NCBI RefSeq assembly: GCF_000784735.1
Contig: NZ_JSYG01000009.1
Coordinates: 223,499-287,498, forward strand
Direction: 5' to 3'
Source: Dickeya undicola
GTDB lineage: Bacteria > Pseudomonadota > Gammaproteobacteria > Enterobacterales > Enterobacteriaceae
Length of the DNA: 64,000 nt
Within the stretch, counting starts at the first letter, position 1. Every line of letters starts with the position of its first letter. The position numbers and the translations under genes were made by a program. Positions 1 to 10,649 of the stretch are shown here, piece after piece. The notes beneath the pieces were generated by a model that worked only from the letters and a program-made list of their open reading frames with translations, was not told the origin of the DNA and did no database searches.

Positions 1-1868
<1,868 letters not shown>

Positions 1869-1872
1869 GGCG

Positions 1873-2772
1873 TTACTCCATCATCTTCTCAATCGGCAAC
1901 ACCAGAATAGAGCTGGCGCCCAGCACTTTCAGTTTTTCCATGGTTTCCCAAAACAGGGTTTCGCTGCTGACCATGTGCATAGCGACCCGATTCTGATCGC
2001 CTGCCAGCGGCAGAATGGTGGGGCGTTCAGCACCCGGCAACAGCGCGATGACTTCGTCCAGGCGCTCGCTGGGCGCGTGCAGCATGATGTACTTGGATTC
2101 GCGCGCCTGAATCACGCCCTGCATACGGGTTAACAGTTTGTCGATCAGCTGTTGTTTCTCGGTTGGCATCTCGCCATCACGCTGAATCAGGCAGGCTTTG
2201 GAGCGGTAAATCACTTCGACTTCGCGCAGGCCGTTGGCTTCCAGCGTCGCGCCGGTAGAAACCAGATCGCAGATGGCGTCAGCCAGACCAGCGCGCGGTG
2301 CCACTTCTACCGAACCATTGAGCAGACAGGATTTGAAATTGACGCCTTGCTTATCGAGGTACTGTTTGAGCAGGTGCGGGTAGGAGGTCGCGATACGTTT
2401 GTTGTGCAGACATTGCGGGCCGGTGTATTCCTCGTCGAGCGGCATCGCCAACGACAGGCGACACCCGCCGAAATCCAGACGGCGCAGCGTGAAGTAACGC
2501 GGGTCTTCGCCCTGTGCGCGGCGGTTGAGCAACTCTTCTTCCAGCACGTTTTCGCCGATGATGCCTAAATCTACCACGCCGTCCATGACCAGCCCCGGAA
2601 TATCGTCATCGCGTACGCGCAGAATATCGATAGGCATATTTTCGGCAAACGCGATCAGGCGCTGCTGGTGCAGGTTGATTTTAATGCCGCAGCGGGCCAG
2701 TAGTTCCCGAGAGTCATCGCTCAAGCGGCCTGATTTCTGCATCGCGATACGTAAACGTGTTTTATCCAGCAT
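1873..2772 (-). CDS. hisG: ATP phosphoribosyltransferase (long form)
   Basis: The 299-residue protein is the long HisG form, with a catalytic bilobal domain and a C-terminal regulatory domain (about residues 225-299) that in the family binds histidine for feedback inhibition. It condenses ATP with PRPP, the first committed step of histidine synthesis. The start [17 protein letters not shown] is like the enterobacterial protein, and the PRPP-binding region appears as [14 protein letters not shown]. It is the first structural gene of the his operon, about 60 bases after the attenuator. Confidence 0.97.
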   Translation of the reverse strand: MLDKTRLRIAMQKSGRLSDDSRELLARCGIKINLHQQRLIAFAENMPIDILRVRDDDIPGLVMDGVVDLGIIGENVLEEELLNRRAQGEDPRYFTLRRLDFGGCRLSLAMPLDEEYTGPQCLHNKRIATSYPHLLKQYLDKQGVNFKSCLLNGSVEVAPRAGLADAICDLVSTGATLEANGLREVEVIYRSKACLIQRDGEMPTEKQQLIDKLLTRMQGVIQARESKYIMLHAPSERLDEVIALLPGAERPTILPLAGDQNRVAMHMVSSETLFWETMEKLKVLGASSILVLPIEKMME

Positions 2773-2832
2773 GTGAACCTCAATTTATCCTGTCTGTGAT
2801 GCCTGTTAAGCAGGCTTTTTTAAAAAATTCCG

Positions 2833-2873
2833 GCCAAAAAAAAGCCCCCGGAATCGATCTTCCGGGGGCTTTT
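2833..2873 (-). terminator. his operon attenuator terminator
   Basis: Read on the minus strand, a perfect 13-bp stem (arms 2860-2872 and 2841-2853, core CCCCCGG/CCGGGGG) with a 6-base loop is followed by a run of eight U. It lies between the histidine-rich leader peptide and hisG, the position expected for the his attenuator. The stem is seen directly. Control by ribosome stalling on the His codons is established for enterobacterial his operons. Confidence 0.93.
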
Positions 2874-2933
2874 CTTACGCGTCTACCGCCACTGGAAGAT
2901 CTGAGTGTCTTCCAGCACCTATCGCCTGAAAGA

Positions 2934-2981
2934 CTAGTCAGGGTGATGGTGATGATGGTGGTTGAATTTAACGCGTAACAT
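2934..2981 (-). CDS. hisL: his operon leader peptide
   Basis: On the minus strand an ATG at 2981 opens a 15-codon ORF, MLRVKFNHHHHHHPD, ending in TAG at 2936-2934. Six consecutive His codons are the signature of the his leader. When charged tRNA-His is scarce the ribosome stalls there, the antiterminator forms and the downstream terminator (2833-2873) is avoided. E. coli and Salmonella have seven His in the same place, so this copy has one fewer. Confidence 0.95.
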   Translation of the reverse strand: MLRVKFNHHHHHHPD

Positions 2982-3210
2982 GAATTTGTCTCTTTGTTGT
3001 CAAAGTAGAGTGATGTTGTCTGTTGGTTAACCTAAACCATGTTGATGTGGTAGCGCAACATTTTTTTACCTCGCAGTGTACAAATCATATGGTGTGCCAA
3101 TCATCGTGTGTGCAAATCACATTGCCGCCAAATGGGTGATAAAGGTACATAATGAAAAGTGCGGAATAGGCATCCGGAAACAGACATGCCGGAAGGGTAG
3201 GAGAACAACG

Positions 3211-4032
3211 ATGAAAAAGGTAGCGATAATCGGACTAGGCTGGCTGGGTATGCCGCTGGCGCAGGCATTACAGAGCCGGGGGTATCGGGTGGTGGGCAGT
3301 AAGAGCACGGATGATGGCGTGACGGCGGCACGTCTGTCCGGGGTGGAATGCTATCGCCTGTGTCTGACACCGGAGCTGGAGTGCGAGCCGGACGAACTGG
3401 ACATACTGCTGAATGCGGACACACTGATTATCACCTTGCCGCCGGGGCGCCTTGAACGGGCTGGTGGCGCTTATCTGCAAGCGGTGCAGCAGGTGGTAAA
3501 CAGCGCGCTGGCATTAGGCGTGCCGCGCATTATGTACACCAGTTCCATTTCAGTCTACGGGCCGCTCAGTGGCCGGGTAAAAGAAAACAGCCCGTTGCAG
3601 CCGGAAACCGGTACAGGCAAGGTTCTACTGACGCTGGAACAGTGGCTGCACGCGTTGCCTCATACCGAGGTGGATATTGTGCGGCTGGCCGGATTGGTGG
3701 GGAATAATCGCCATCCGGGACGTTTTCTTGCCGGGCGACGTGATTTACCCGATGGCAGTCACGGCGTCAATCTGGTCCATCTGGAGGACGTGATCGGTGC
3801 GATTACGCTGTTGCTGCAACGTCCGCATGGCGGGCATCTCTATAACTTGTGTGCACCGGTGCACCCAGCTAAACAGGATTTCTATCCCGCGCAGGCGCGC
3901 CAGATGGGGATGGAGCCACCACAGTTTCTGCCAGGCGACCCCGCACAGGCCCGATTGATTGACGGGCAACGGATCTGTAGCGAACTGGGGTTTGAATATC
4001 AGCATCCAGACCCGATGACGATGGTGTTCTAG
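3211..4032 (+). CDS. yeeZ: NAD(P)-binding SDR-family protein YeeZ
   Basis: The start at 3211 is chosen because GGAG lies 8 bases upstream and it gives 273 residues, the usual YeeZ length. The frame runs open further upstream but that part has no family similarity. The N-terminus has the Rossmann glycine motif GLGWLGMPLAQAL, and TSSISVYGPLSG resembles the SDR Ser/Tyr active region. The reaction of YeeZ is unknown. As in E. coli it lies divergently beside hisL, which supports orthology. Confidence 0.9.
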   Translation: MKKVAIIGLGWLGMPLAQALQSRGYRVVGSKSTDDGVTAARLSGVECYRLCLTPELECEPDELDILLNADTLIITLPPGRLERAGGAYLQAVQQVVNSALALGVPRIMYTSSISVYGPLSGRVKENSPLQPETGTGKVLLTLEQWLHALPHTEVDIVRLAGLVGNNRHPGRFLAGRRDLPDGSHGVNLVHLEDVIGAITLLLQRPHGGHLYNLCAPVHPAKQDFYPAQARQMGMEPPQFLPGDPAQARLIDGQRICSELGFEYQHPDPMTMVF

Positions 4033-4089
4033 GCCAGATGGCTGCTGCTTCTTCTCATTAACCACCGCCACCGCTGATTTTCGTGTGAG

Positions 4090-4127
4090 CCCAAAAGACA
4101 CGGCCCGTCAAAGGCGGGCCGTGTGTC
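4090..4127 (-). terminator. Rho-independent terminator of the chemoreceptor gene
   Basis: A 10-bp perfect stem, ACACGGCCCG (4098-4107) with CGGGCCGTGT (4115-4124) and a 7-base loop, is followed on the minus strand by GTCTTTTGGG. It lies about 50 bases past the chemoreceptor stop. The U-run is short and present only in the minus direction. Confidence 0.7.
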
Positions 4128-4173
4128 AGGATAACGTCGGAACGCTCAACTAGAGCGATCACACGCTAGCGTG

Positions 4174-6132
4174 CTAAAAGGACGCCCAGTCGTCCTGATG
4201 ATTTTTAGCGGCCGGTTTTGCCGATGCTTTACCCGCGGCGGGCAGGGCTTGCAGTGGGCGGCGCGGGTTACTTAGTGCCGTTGGGCGCGGTGACGGTGCT
4301 GAGGATTCAGATAACCGGAAGGTGGCGACCAATTTTTCCAGCAGCATTGCCTGTTCTTCCAGCGTATTGGCGGCTGAGGATGACTGTGAAACCAGCGCCG
4401 CGTTTTGCTGTGTGGTGCTGTCCAGTTCGGTGATGGCGCGGGAAATTTGTTCGATACCACGGCTTTGCTCTTCTGAGGCAGAAGAAATCTCGCCCATAAT
4501 ATCGTTAACGCGGGATACCGAGTTGACGATGCTATCCATGGTTTGTCCCGCTTCCGCTACCAGCGTACTACCGGCATTGGTTCTTTCTACGGATTCGGCA
4601 ATCAGGGCGGCGATATCTTTGGCAGCCTGGGAGCTACGCTGGGAGAGGTTGCGCACCTCGCCAGCAACGACGGCAAAACCACGCCCTTGCTCACCGGCAC
4701 GGGCGGCTTCCACAGCGGCGTTCAGCGCCAGAATGTTAGTCTGGAACGCGATGCTATTGATGACAGCTGTGATATCGGCGATTTTTCGCGAACTGGCGGC
4801 GATATCATCCATGGTTTTCACCACGTTTTGCACCACTTCGCCGCCTTTATGCGCATTTTGGGAGGCGTCGGAAGCAATCTGGCTGGCATGACGGGCATTT
4901 TCCGTGTTGTTCTTCACCGTGGAAGTCAGCTCTTCCATGCTGGCGGCGGTTTGCACTACGGCGGCAGATTGTTGCTCTGTTCGGGAGGCGAGATCGCTAT
5001 TACCGGCGGCAATATCAGCAGCAGAGTGGGTGACATGCCCCACGCTGTCGCGGACATCGGAAATCATCTGACGCAGACGGTCATTCATGGCAGCCATCGC
5101 AGCGGTCAGTTTACCCAGTTCATCGTGGCGATCCACGTTGATAGTGGCGGTCAGATCGCCACTGGCGATGCGCTCTGCCAGCATCAGGTTATGCATTACC
5201 GGGCGGGTGATCTGGCGAATAATATAGACGGCAATCAGGATACCGATGATCACCGCGACTAACCCGATCAGCAGTGTAATGTTGGCCGAACCATACGCCA
5301 GCGCATCATTCTGGTTTTTTACCGTCGTGATCAGGGACTTGATCACTGCACTACTTTTATCCCCACCGATCTTCACGGCATTTTCCGCTTTTTTCAACTC
5401 GTTCCAGGCACGAGAGTAGTCCTGATTCTGCGAGGCGTATTGTCCGGTGTATTTCCAGAGGTCTTCCGCCAGTTTCTGCGTTTCGCCGGAAAGCGCCGGT
5501 AACAGGGCCTGATAAGCCTTTTGCACCTCGGCATAGCGGCTGCTAAATGCTTTGGCGGCATCGTCAGTGCCGCTAAGCTGCAATTCATACGAGAGGTTTT
5601 TCAACGACGCGGTAGCGTAAGCCAATTCATCTACGCGCTGGTATAACGCGGTGTCCAGTTGCTGATTTTGCAGGCCGTCGCGAAAGCTTTTGACGGCATC
5701 CTGCGCATTCAGCGTGGCGATTTGCTTTCTCAGCGCGACCACCTGCTGCGTAGCGGTTGACATATCTGCGACCGATTTCTGGAAATCCACCATGATCTTG
5801 TCCAGATCGTTGATGTAACCGAGTTCGTCACTGTGCCAGGAGAGTGTGTGGGCACTTTGGGTCAGTTCGGTGGCGTGTTTGACGAAACCGGTCAGAACGG
5901 CTTGCGTATTGTCATCCGGGGTATAGAAATATTTCAGGCGGTTGATTTTGGCCTGGAAGACTTCGATGTTGATGTTGTAAATCAGATTGGTTTTTTCATA
6001 GATATCGCGAATATCGCGAAAGCGTATTGCGCTGAGTGAGGAAGCCATGACTACCAGCAATAACACTACGCCGAATCCCAGGTAGAGTTTGTGAGATATT
6101 TTGGTATTTTTTATCGCGCTGCTGAACCCCAT
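4174..6132 (-). CDS. Methyl-accepting chemotaxis protein with large periplasmic domain
   Basis: The 652-residue transmembrane chemoreceptor has TM1 at about 17-35, a mainly helical periplasmic domain at about 36-283, TM2 at about 284-305, a HAMP domain to about 360, and a long signalling coiled coil with the conserved hairpin [20 protein letters not shown]. The C-terminus ends DDWASF after a Pro/Ala-rich linker, resembling the CheR/CheB docking pentapeptide (xWxxF). The ~250-residue sensor is larger than the four-helix domain of Tsr/Tar and may be of the helical bimodular type known from receptors for TCA intermediates; that assignment is inference. It sits beside the citrate regulator genes, so a role in organic-acid taxis is possible. 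RBS GGAG precedes the ATG. Confidence 0.93.
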   Translation of the reverse strand: MGFSSAIKNTKISHKLYLGFGVVLLLVVMASSLSAIRFRDIRDIYEKTNLIYNINIEVFQAKINRLKYFYTPDDNTQAVLTGFVKHATELTQSAHTLSWHSDELGYINDLDKIMVDFQKSVADMSTATQQVVALRKQIATLNAQDAVKSFRDGLQNQQLDTALYQRVDELAYATASLKNLSYELQLSGTDDAAKAFSSRYAEVQKAYQALLPALSGETQKLAEDLWKYTGQYASQNQDYSRAWNELKKAENAVKIGGDKSSAVIKSLITTVKNQNDALAYGSANITLLIGLVAVIIGILIAVYIIRQITRPVMHNLMLAERIASGDLTATINVDRHDELGKLTAAMAAMNDRLRQMISDVRDSVGHVTHSAADIAAGNSDLASRTEQQSAAVVQTAASMEELTSTVKNNTENARHASQIASDASQNAHKGGEVVQNVVKTMDDIAASSRKIADITAVINSIAFQTNILALNAAVEAARAGEQGRGFAVVAGEVRNLSQRSSQAAKDIAALIAESVERTNAGSTLVAEAGQTMDSIVNSVSRVNDIMGEISSASEEQSRGIEQISRAITELDSTTQQNAALVSQSSSAANTLEEQAMLLEKLVATFRLSESSAPSPRPTALSNPRRPLQALPAAGKASAKPAAKNHQDDWASF

Positions 6133-6235
6133 TGCCGTACTCCTTGAAATAAATTACCTGCGTGTTGTTATTGGCCTGGTGCCGTGAACGTCGGTGCTGC
6201 ATAAGTCTACATTTTTGCAACGCTCGCTCAATGTG

Positions 6236-6263
6236 TTATCGGTGTTGGCAGCATGGAGATTTA
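6236..6263 (-). promoter_or_regulatory. Possible FliA (sigma-28) promoter for the chemoreceptor
   Basis: On the minus strand TAAA (6263-6260) is followed after 16 bases by ACCGATAA (6243-6236), close to the sigma-28 elements TAAA and GCCGATAA, though with one base more than the usual spacing. It lies about 105 bases upstream of the chemoreceptor ATG. Chemoreceptor genes are commonly FliA-dependent, so the placement fits. Confidence 0.45.
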
Positions 6264-6490
6264 GTTGTGCTCACACGGTTTGATGATGTTTTGTGATGTG
6301 AAGCGGTTTATCTGGTGAAACGCCTAAGCAAATTAGGTCTGTTGACTGAAATCTATGGCTATTGGAAGGGGCGATGACTGGCGAGAGTACGCCATACTGG
6401 CAAGAAGCGGCCGGTATGGCGAGCAGGAACATGTCAATGAGAAAACGCCAATGAAAAAACGCCAATGAAAAAACGCCAATGAATGGTGCG
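6264..6490. other. Non-coding interval between chemoreceptor and response regulator
   Basis: With 6133-6263 this forms a 358-bp gene-free stretch. It holds the putative FliA promoter and 5' leader of the chemoreceptor and, at its right end, a 14-bp tandem repeat just beyond the response regulator stop. No clear terminator for the regulator gene and no credible ORF were found. Confidence 0.6.
6436..6483. repeat. 14-bp tandem repeat, three full units plus partial
   Basis: Units AATGAGAAAACGCC (6436-6449), AATGAAAAAACGCC (6450-6463) and AATGAAAAAACGCC (6464-6477) are followed by AATGAA. The array ends 8 bases before the last codon region of the response regulator gene on the opposite strand. 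Three near-identical units in phase suggest recent slippage or local duplication. Confidence 0.85.
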
Positions 6491-7216
6491 TTAGTCGAGG
6501 TGCTTTTTGCGATAGAGCCGACGAGGGTGACCAATTTTGCCGTAGCGCATTTCTACATCCAGAAAATGGTTTTCAAGCCCAAACTCCAGATACCGCCGGG
6601 CGGTAGTTTTGCTTAATCCGGTTTTCTCCACCACTTCATCCACGGAGAACAGCGCTTGCGGGTCGTCCTGAAAAATCTGCTTGATCAGGCTAAGGGTATT
6701 TTCTTCGATGCCTTTGCTGCCCGGCCCGTTAGGTACGGTAGACGCCTGCAACTGGTAAAGCACGTCCACGTTCTGCTGATCGACGACCTTGTAGGTATGC
6801 TGGGTTTTGACGAACTGGATAAAACGCTCCAGCGATGAGCGTAACCGTGGATAAGACACCGGCTTGATGATGTAATCAAAAGCCCCGCACCGAATAGCTT
6901 GCGCGCAGGTATTCATGTCGCTAGCGGCAGTAATAAAAATCACTGAACAGTTGATGCTGCGCATCAGGTCGCTTTCGATCAACTGGACACCTTCGCCGTC
7001 CGGCAGGTAGTTATCCAGCAGCATCAGTCGGGGTTTGTATTGTTGCAGCATACGTTTGGCTTCATTCAGGGTTGACGCCGTGCCCACCACCCGCAGCGCG
7101 AAATTTTTTTCGATAAATTCTGCGTGGATATTTGCCAGCTTTCTTTCATCTTCAACGATCAATACGTCGAAGTTTTCAATGGTTCGTTCAGTCGGCATGG
7201 TGCTCGCAATCGGCAT
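6491..7216 (-). CDS. citB: Response regulator, CitB/DpiA family
   Basis: The 241-residue protein has a receiver domain (about 15-135, phospho-acceptor Asp68 in LMLLDNYLPDG, switch Lys in IIKPVSY) and a C-terminal helix-turn-helix of the CitB/DcuR type (DEVVEKTGLSKTTARRYL). The family responds to citrate or C4-dicarboxylates and activates transport and fermentation genes. It lies 23 bases after the kinase gene, and the pair is divergent from citS, as expected for the regulator of the cit cluster. An alternative ATG at 7198 would shorten it by six residues. Confidence 0.9.
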   Translation of the reverse strand: MPIASTMPTERTIENFDVLIVEDERKLANIHAEFIEKNFALRVVGTASTLNEAKRMLQQYKPRLMLLDNYLPDGEGVQLIESDLMRSINCSVIFITAASDMNTCAQAIRCGAFDYIIKPVSYPRLRSSLERFIQFVKTQHTYKVVDQQNVDVLYQLQASTVPNGPGSKGIEENTLSLIKQIFQDDPQALFSVDEVVEKTGLSKTTARRYLEFGLENHFLDVEMRYGKIGHPRRLYRKKHLD

Positions 7217-7239
7217 GTGCTCGTATTCCCTGTTTTTGG

Positions 7240-8835
7240 TTATATGGTGGTTTTCGGAATGAAAATAGAAAAAATAGCGCCGTGAGGCGAATTGTCAGAA
7301 ACCTCGATCACACCCTGTGCCTGGCTGACATAGCTGGAAACCAGATGCAGGCCCAACCCGTGATCGCCTTCCTGTTTGCTGGTGACACCCATTTCAAATA
7401 CCCGATCTGCAATGGTGGGGTCAATCCCTGTACCTTGATCGGCGACTTCAATGACCAGTTCCTGCTCACCATCGTGGATATACACTTCGACCGGATGATA
7501 AGTCGGGGTGCTAGCCAGCGTGGCTTCGACGGCATTATCGATTAAATTTCCAATAATTGACATCAACTCGGTTTCACTGAGGGAAGAAGGGATGCCACTG
7601 AGCTGGCAGCGTGGATCAAAGTGCAGCTCGATGCCTTTTTCTCGGGCGCTGGCGTATTTACCCAGCAGCAGGCCGCAAAGCGCCGGGGAGCAAAAGCGGC
7701 TGGAGATGAAATCCAGCACCACCTGCGCGCCTTCGGACTGTGCCTCTATGTAACGTATGGCTTCATCATAGCGGCGTAAATGCAACAGCCCGGCCAGTGT
7801 AGCGGTCCAGTTTAGCTGTTCGTGGCGCAGGATGCGTAGGCTGTTGGCGTAGCGTTTGACCTGGCTGAGCTGCATACTCAGGGTGTGGAGGTCATTTTTG
7901 TCGCGAAAGCTGATGACCCAGCCTTGCAGTTCGTCTGCCAGCATAATGCGTACACGGCTGGCAATGACCGTAATCTGGTTGAAACGGCAGATCTCGTCAT
8001 GAGTATCGTTGAACCAGATATCTTTATTGGAGAAGAACGGCACCGGCGCAATGACATCATCGATAGGTTTGCCGCGTAACTGATATGAGGGCGTCGTCAA
8101 TCCAAGCAAATCTTTTGCTGCATGATTGATCACCGCGATGTTGCGCTGTTTGTCGATGGCGATCACGCCTTCATAAATGGACTCCAGTAGCGCCTTTTGC
8201 TGCCTGACCAGCAGCCTGATTTCCAGCGGTTCCAGTCCGAACATCTGCTTTTTCAGGTTGCGGGAGAACCACCAGGAGAAAAAAAACAGGGCAACCAGCA
8301 TGGCGACGATCGCCAGGCCGACATGGGCGACTTTGCTGAGTGTCAGGTTGTCGATACGCTTTTTCAGATACCCCACCGAGACAATGCCGATAACCTGGTC
8401 GCCTTCCATGATCGGCGCTTTGCTGCGCAGCGAAATGCCGATGGCACCACGGCGTAGCGTGATGGTGCTTTGACCTTCCAGCACTTCTTTGTTATCGCCG
8501 CCGATCATTTCGGTGCCGAGCAGCGAGGGCTCTACCGAATGGTAAAGGTGGGTAGCGTTGCGATCACCGATGACAATAAAGCTGGCGTCGCTGCGAGCTT
8601 TGATTTGGTCGACCAGGTCATCAATGGTGGCGGTATCGCGGCGTTTTACTGCTTCAATCAACGAGGGAATAATGGCGATTTCACGCGCCTGAATCTGCGC
8701 CCGGCTACCCAGCTCATCGTAGAGCTGCAGGTCTACCGCCCGGTAATAGTAAAGCCCTGCGGTGATAAGCAGCAGAGAAAAAAAGATCATCAGGTAGATG
8801 AACAGCTTGAGATGAAACGGTAGCCTGACAGTCAT
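7240..8835 (-). CDS. citA: Citrate-type sensor histidine kinase (CitA/DpiB family)
   Basis: The 531-residue membrane kinase has TM1 at about 10-30, a periplasmic PAS-like (PASp) domain at about 31-165, TM2 at about 168-189, a cytoplasmic PAS domain at about 215-320, the phosphorylated His338 in LRHEQLNW, and ATPase boxes GNLIDNAVEA, ADQGTGI and HGLGLHLV. Citrate-pocket residues known from Klebsiella CitA are matched by His99 (LYH) and Arg137/Lys139 (LRSK), but the Arg before LYH is replaced by His96, so ligand preference could differ. It pairs with the downstream response regulator and is divergent from citS. Confidence 0.9.
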   Translation of the reverse strand: MTVRLPFHLKLFIYLMIFFSLLLITAGLYYYRAVDLQLYDELGSRAQIQAREIAIIPSLIEAVKRRDTATIDDLVDQIKARSDASFIVIGDRNATHLYHSVEPSLLGTEMIGGDNKEVLEGQSTITLRRGAIGISLRSKAPIMEGDQVIGIVSVGYLKKRIDNLTLSKVAHVGLAIVAMLVALFFFSWWFSRNLKKQMFGLEPLEIRLLVRQQKALLESIYEGVIAIDKQRNIAVINHAAKDLLGLTTPSYQLRGKPIDDVIAPVPFFSNKDIWFNDTHDEICRFNQITVIASRVRIMLADELQGWVISFRDKNDLHTLSMQLSQVKRYANSLRILRHEQLNWTATLAGLLHLRRYDEAIRYIEAQSEGAQVVLDFISSRFCSPALCGLLLGKYASAREKGIELHFDPRCQLSGIPSSLSETELMSIIGNLIDNAVEATLASTPTYHPVEVYIHDGEQELVIEVADQGTGIDPTIADRVFEMGVTSKQEGDHGLGLHLVSSYVSQAQGVIEVSDNSPHGAIFSIFIPKTTI

Positions 8836-9067
8836 AATGTGCTAATCACCGGTCAACCACAGAAACGAAGATGGCTAATTTATCATGAAAGGCGTACAAG
8901 AAAGGGGATAAAAAATAGTCTTGTGAAGCGCTCCGCGTAAATTGTGAAAGAAGTATTTTAATTTCTGTGTTTTTAAATAAAGCGTAAATTAAGCATCACG
9001 AAGAGAAGACATTTTAATTACTTTTTTTCAACATATAATTCCATTGGCGAAATTGGTGCCATTTGTT

Positions 9068-9094
9068 CCATAAAAACCATAAAAACCGCAAAAA
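9068..9094. repeat. 9-bp direct repeat array 1 (three units)
   Basis: CCATAAAAA (9068-9076), CCATAAAAA (9077-9085) and CCGCAAAAA (9086-9094) stand head to tail. The spacing and A+T-rich sequence resemble the degenerate A/T-rich sites bound by CitB/DcuR-type regulators. Binding here is inference. Confidence 0.75.
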
Positions 9095-9142
9095 TAACTC
9101 CCGCCTCATGTGTTTTTATATTATTGATTTATAGATTAAATT

Positions 9143-9178
9143 TAATAAAAACCATAAAAACCATAAGTGCCATTAAAA
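9143..9178. repeat. 9-bp direct repeat array 2 (four degenerate units)
   Basis: TAATAAAAA, CCATAAAAA, CCATAAGTG and CCATTAAAA follow one another in 9-bp register. The perfect CCATAAAAA unit at 9152 starts 84 bases after the first unit of array 1, a distance of about eight helical turns. That would place proteins bound to both arrays on the same DNA face. Confidence 0.7.
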
Positions 9179-9190
9179 CTCATTTTTTAA

Positions 9191-9206
9191 TTTGAAGATT
9201 GTCACA
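9191..9206. promoter_or_regulatory. Possible CRP-binding site upstream of citS
   Basis: TTTGA-N6-TCACA matches the CRP consensus TGTGA-N6-TCACA at nine of ten core bases. It is centred about 64 bases before the citS start codon. Catabolite control of citrate fermentation genes is known in enterobacteria; binding at this site is inferred only from the match. Confidence 0.4.
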
Positions 9207-9262
9207 TAATAATTGGTGTTGACCTCTTACCATGCCTGGGAAAATAACAAGGGGAGAAGGTT

Positions 9263-10630
9263 ATGAGTACCACTGATGATTCTTATATCGTTGTAAAAGA
9301 TGAGGCCTCTGGGAAGGTTTCATTAAAAGAAAAATGGTGGCATGTTCTGGATAACTATAAAATTGGCGTTATTCCAGTGCCGCTGTTTATCCTTGCCGGG
9401 CTATTGATTGCACTGGACTGCTTTGAAGGGAAACTGCCCAGCGATATCGTGGTGATGGTTGCCACGTTGGCGTTCTTCGGTTTTGCCTGTGGTGAGTTCG
9501 GTAAACGTTTGCCGCTTATCGGCAAAATGGGTGCGGCGGCCATCTGCGCCACCTTTATTCCGTCCGCACTGGTGTATTACGGCCTGCTGCCGCAGGTGGT
9601 TGTGGACTCCACTACCAAGTTCTACAAATCTACCAACATTCTGTATCTGTATATCTGCTGCATTATCGTCGGTAGCATCATGAGCATGAACCGGCAGACG
9701 CTGATTCAAGGCTTCCTGCGTATTTTCTTCCCCATGCTGTGTGGTGAAATCGTGGGCATGATTGTCGGTATGGGCGTCGGCATTACGCTGGGTATGGACC
9801 CGTTCCAGATCTTCTTCTTCCTGGTACTGCCGATTATGGCGGGCGGTGTCGGTGAAGGGGCGATTCCACTCTCTATCGGTTACGCCACGCTGCTGCACAT
9901 GGAACAAGGTGTCGCACTGGGCCGCATCCTGCCAATCGTTATGCTGGGCAGCCTGACGGCTATCGTTCTTGCTGGTGTCCTGAATCAACTGGGTAAACGT
10001 TATCCGCACCTGACCGGTGAAGGCGACCTGATGCCGAACAAGGCAAACGGCACCGAACAGACGCCGGCCACACTCACCAGCGCACTGAGCGGCAAAATGG
10101 ACCCGGCCAATCTGGCGGCGGGTGCTCTGCTGGCTATCCTGCTCTACATGATCGGTATGCTGGGCCACAAACTGATTGGTCTGCCTGCACCGGTTGGCAT
10201 GTTGTTCGCCGCGGTGATCGTAAAATTGCTGAATGGTGCCTCTCCGCGTCTGCTGGAAGGTTCCCAGGTTGTGTATAAATTCTTCCAGACATCAGTAACT
10301 TATCCAATTCTTTTCGCAGTAGGTGTTGCTATCACTCCGTGGGAAGAGCTGGTTCATGCGTTTACTCTCACTAACCTGGCCGTCATCGTGTCCACTGTCG
10401 TGGCACTGGTTACCACAGGTTTCTTCGTTGGCAAGAAAATCGGTATGCACCCGATTGATGTTGCCATCATCTCCTGCTGCCAGAGCGGGCAGGGCGGTAC
10501 TGGTGATGTGGCTATTCTCACCGCTGGTAACCGCATGGTGCTGATGCCGTTCGCTCAGATTGCTACTCGTATCGGTGGAGCAATCAACGTCTCCGTGGCC
10601 TTGCTGGTTCTTGGCAAGTTCCTGGTGTGA
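9263..10630 (+). CDS. citS: Citrate:sodium symporter, 2-hydroxycarboxylate transporter family
   Basis: The 455-residue inner-membrane protein closely resembles CitS of Klebsiella (about 446 residues). It has many hydrophobic segments and the two family re-entrant motifs around MAGGVGEGAIPL (mid-protein) and SGQGGTGDVAI (near the C-terminus). CitS brings in divalent citrate with Na+. RBS AGGGGAGAAGG precedes the ATG. It is divergent from the CitAB-type regulators and is followed by the FAH-family gene and the citrate lyase genes. Other 2HCT members (MaeN, CimH) carry malate, but the context favours citrate. Confidence 0.93.
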   Translation: MSTTDDSYIVVKDEASGKVSLKEKWWHVLDNYKIGVIPVPLFILAGLLIALDCFEGKLPSDIVVMVATLAFFGFACGEFGKRLPLIGKMGAAAICATFIPSALVYYGLLPQVVVDSTTKFYKSTNILYLYICCIIVGSIMSMNRQTLIQGFLRIFFPMLCGEIVGMIVGMGVGITLGMDPFQIFFFLVLPIMAGGVGEGAIPLSIGYATLLHMEQGVALGRILPIVMLGSLTAIVLAGVLNQLGKRYPHLTGEGDLMPNKANGTEQTPATLTSALSGKMDPANLAAGALLAILLYMIGMLGHKLIGLPAPVGMLFAAVIVKLLNGASPRLLEGSQVVYKFFQTSVTYPILFAVGVAITPWEELVHAFTLTNLAVIVSTVVALVTTGFFVGKKIGMHPIDVAIISCCQSGQGGTGDVAILTAGNRMVLMPFAQIATRIGGAINVSVALLVLGKFLV

Positions 10631-10649
10631 CGGTTGTATGACAAAAACA

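Larger units (their letters stand above)
8836..9262. promoter_or_regulatory. Divergent citA-citS regulatory region
   Basis: This 427-bp A+T-rich interval lies between the sensor kinase gene and citS and must carry both promoters. It contains two arrays of 9-bp CCATAAAAA-like repeats (9068-9094 and 9143-9178) and a possible CRP half-palindrome (9191-9206). No ORF of note was seen. A TTGACC at 9219 is too close to the start codon to be assigned as a promoter with confidence. Confidence 0.75.

Noticed and set aside
3076..3210. N-terminal extension of yeeZ
   Set aside because: The frame is open but lacks an RBS at its start, and the Rossmann fold begins right after the ATG at 3211, which has a good RBS.
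9219..9247. TTGACC-N17-AAATAA as the citS promoter
   Set aside because: Transcription would start only about 9 bases before the start codon, inside the RBS, so the match is probably accidental.
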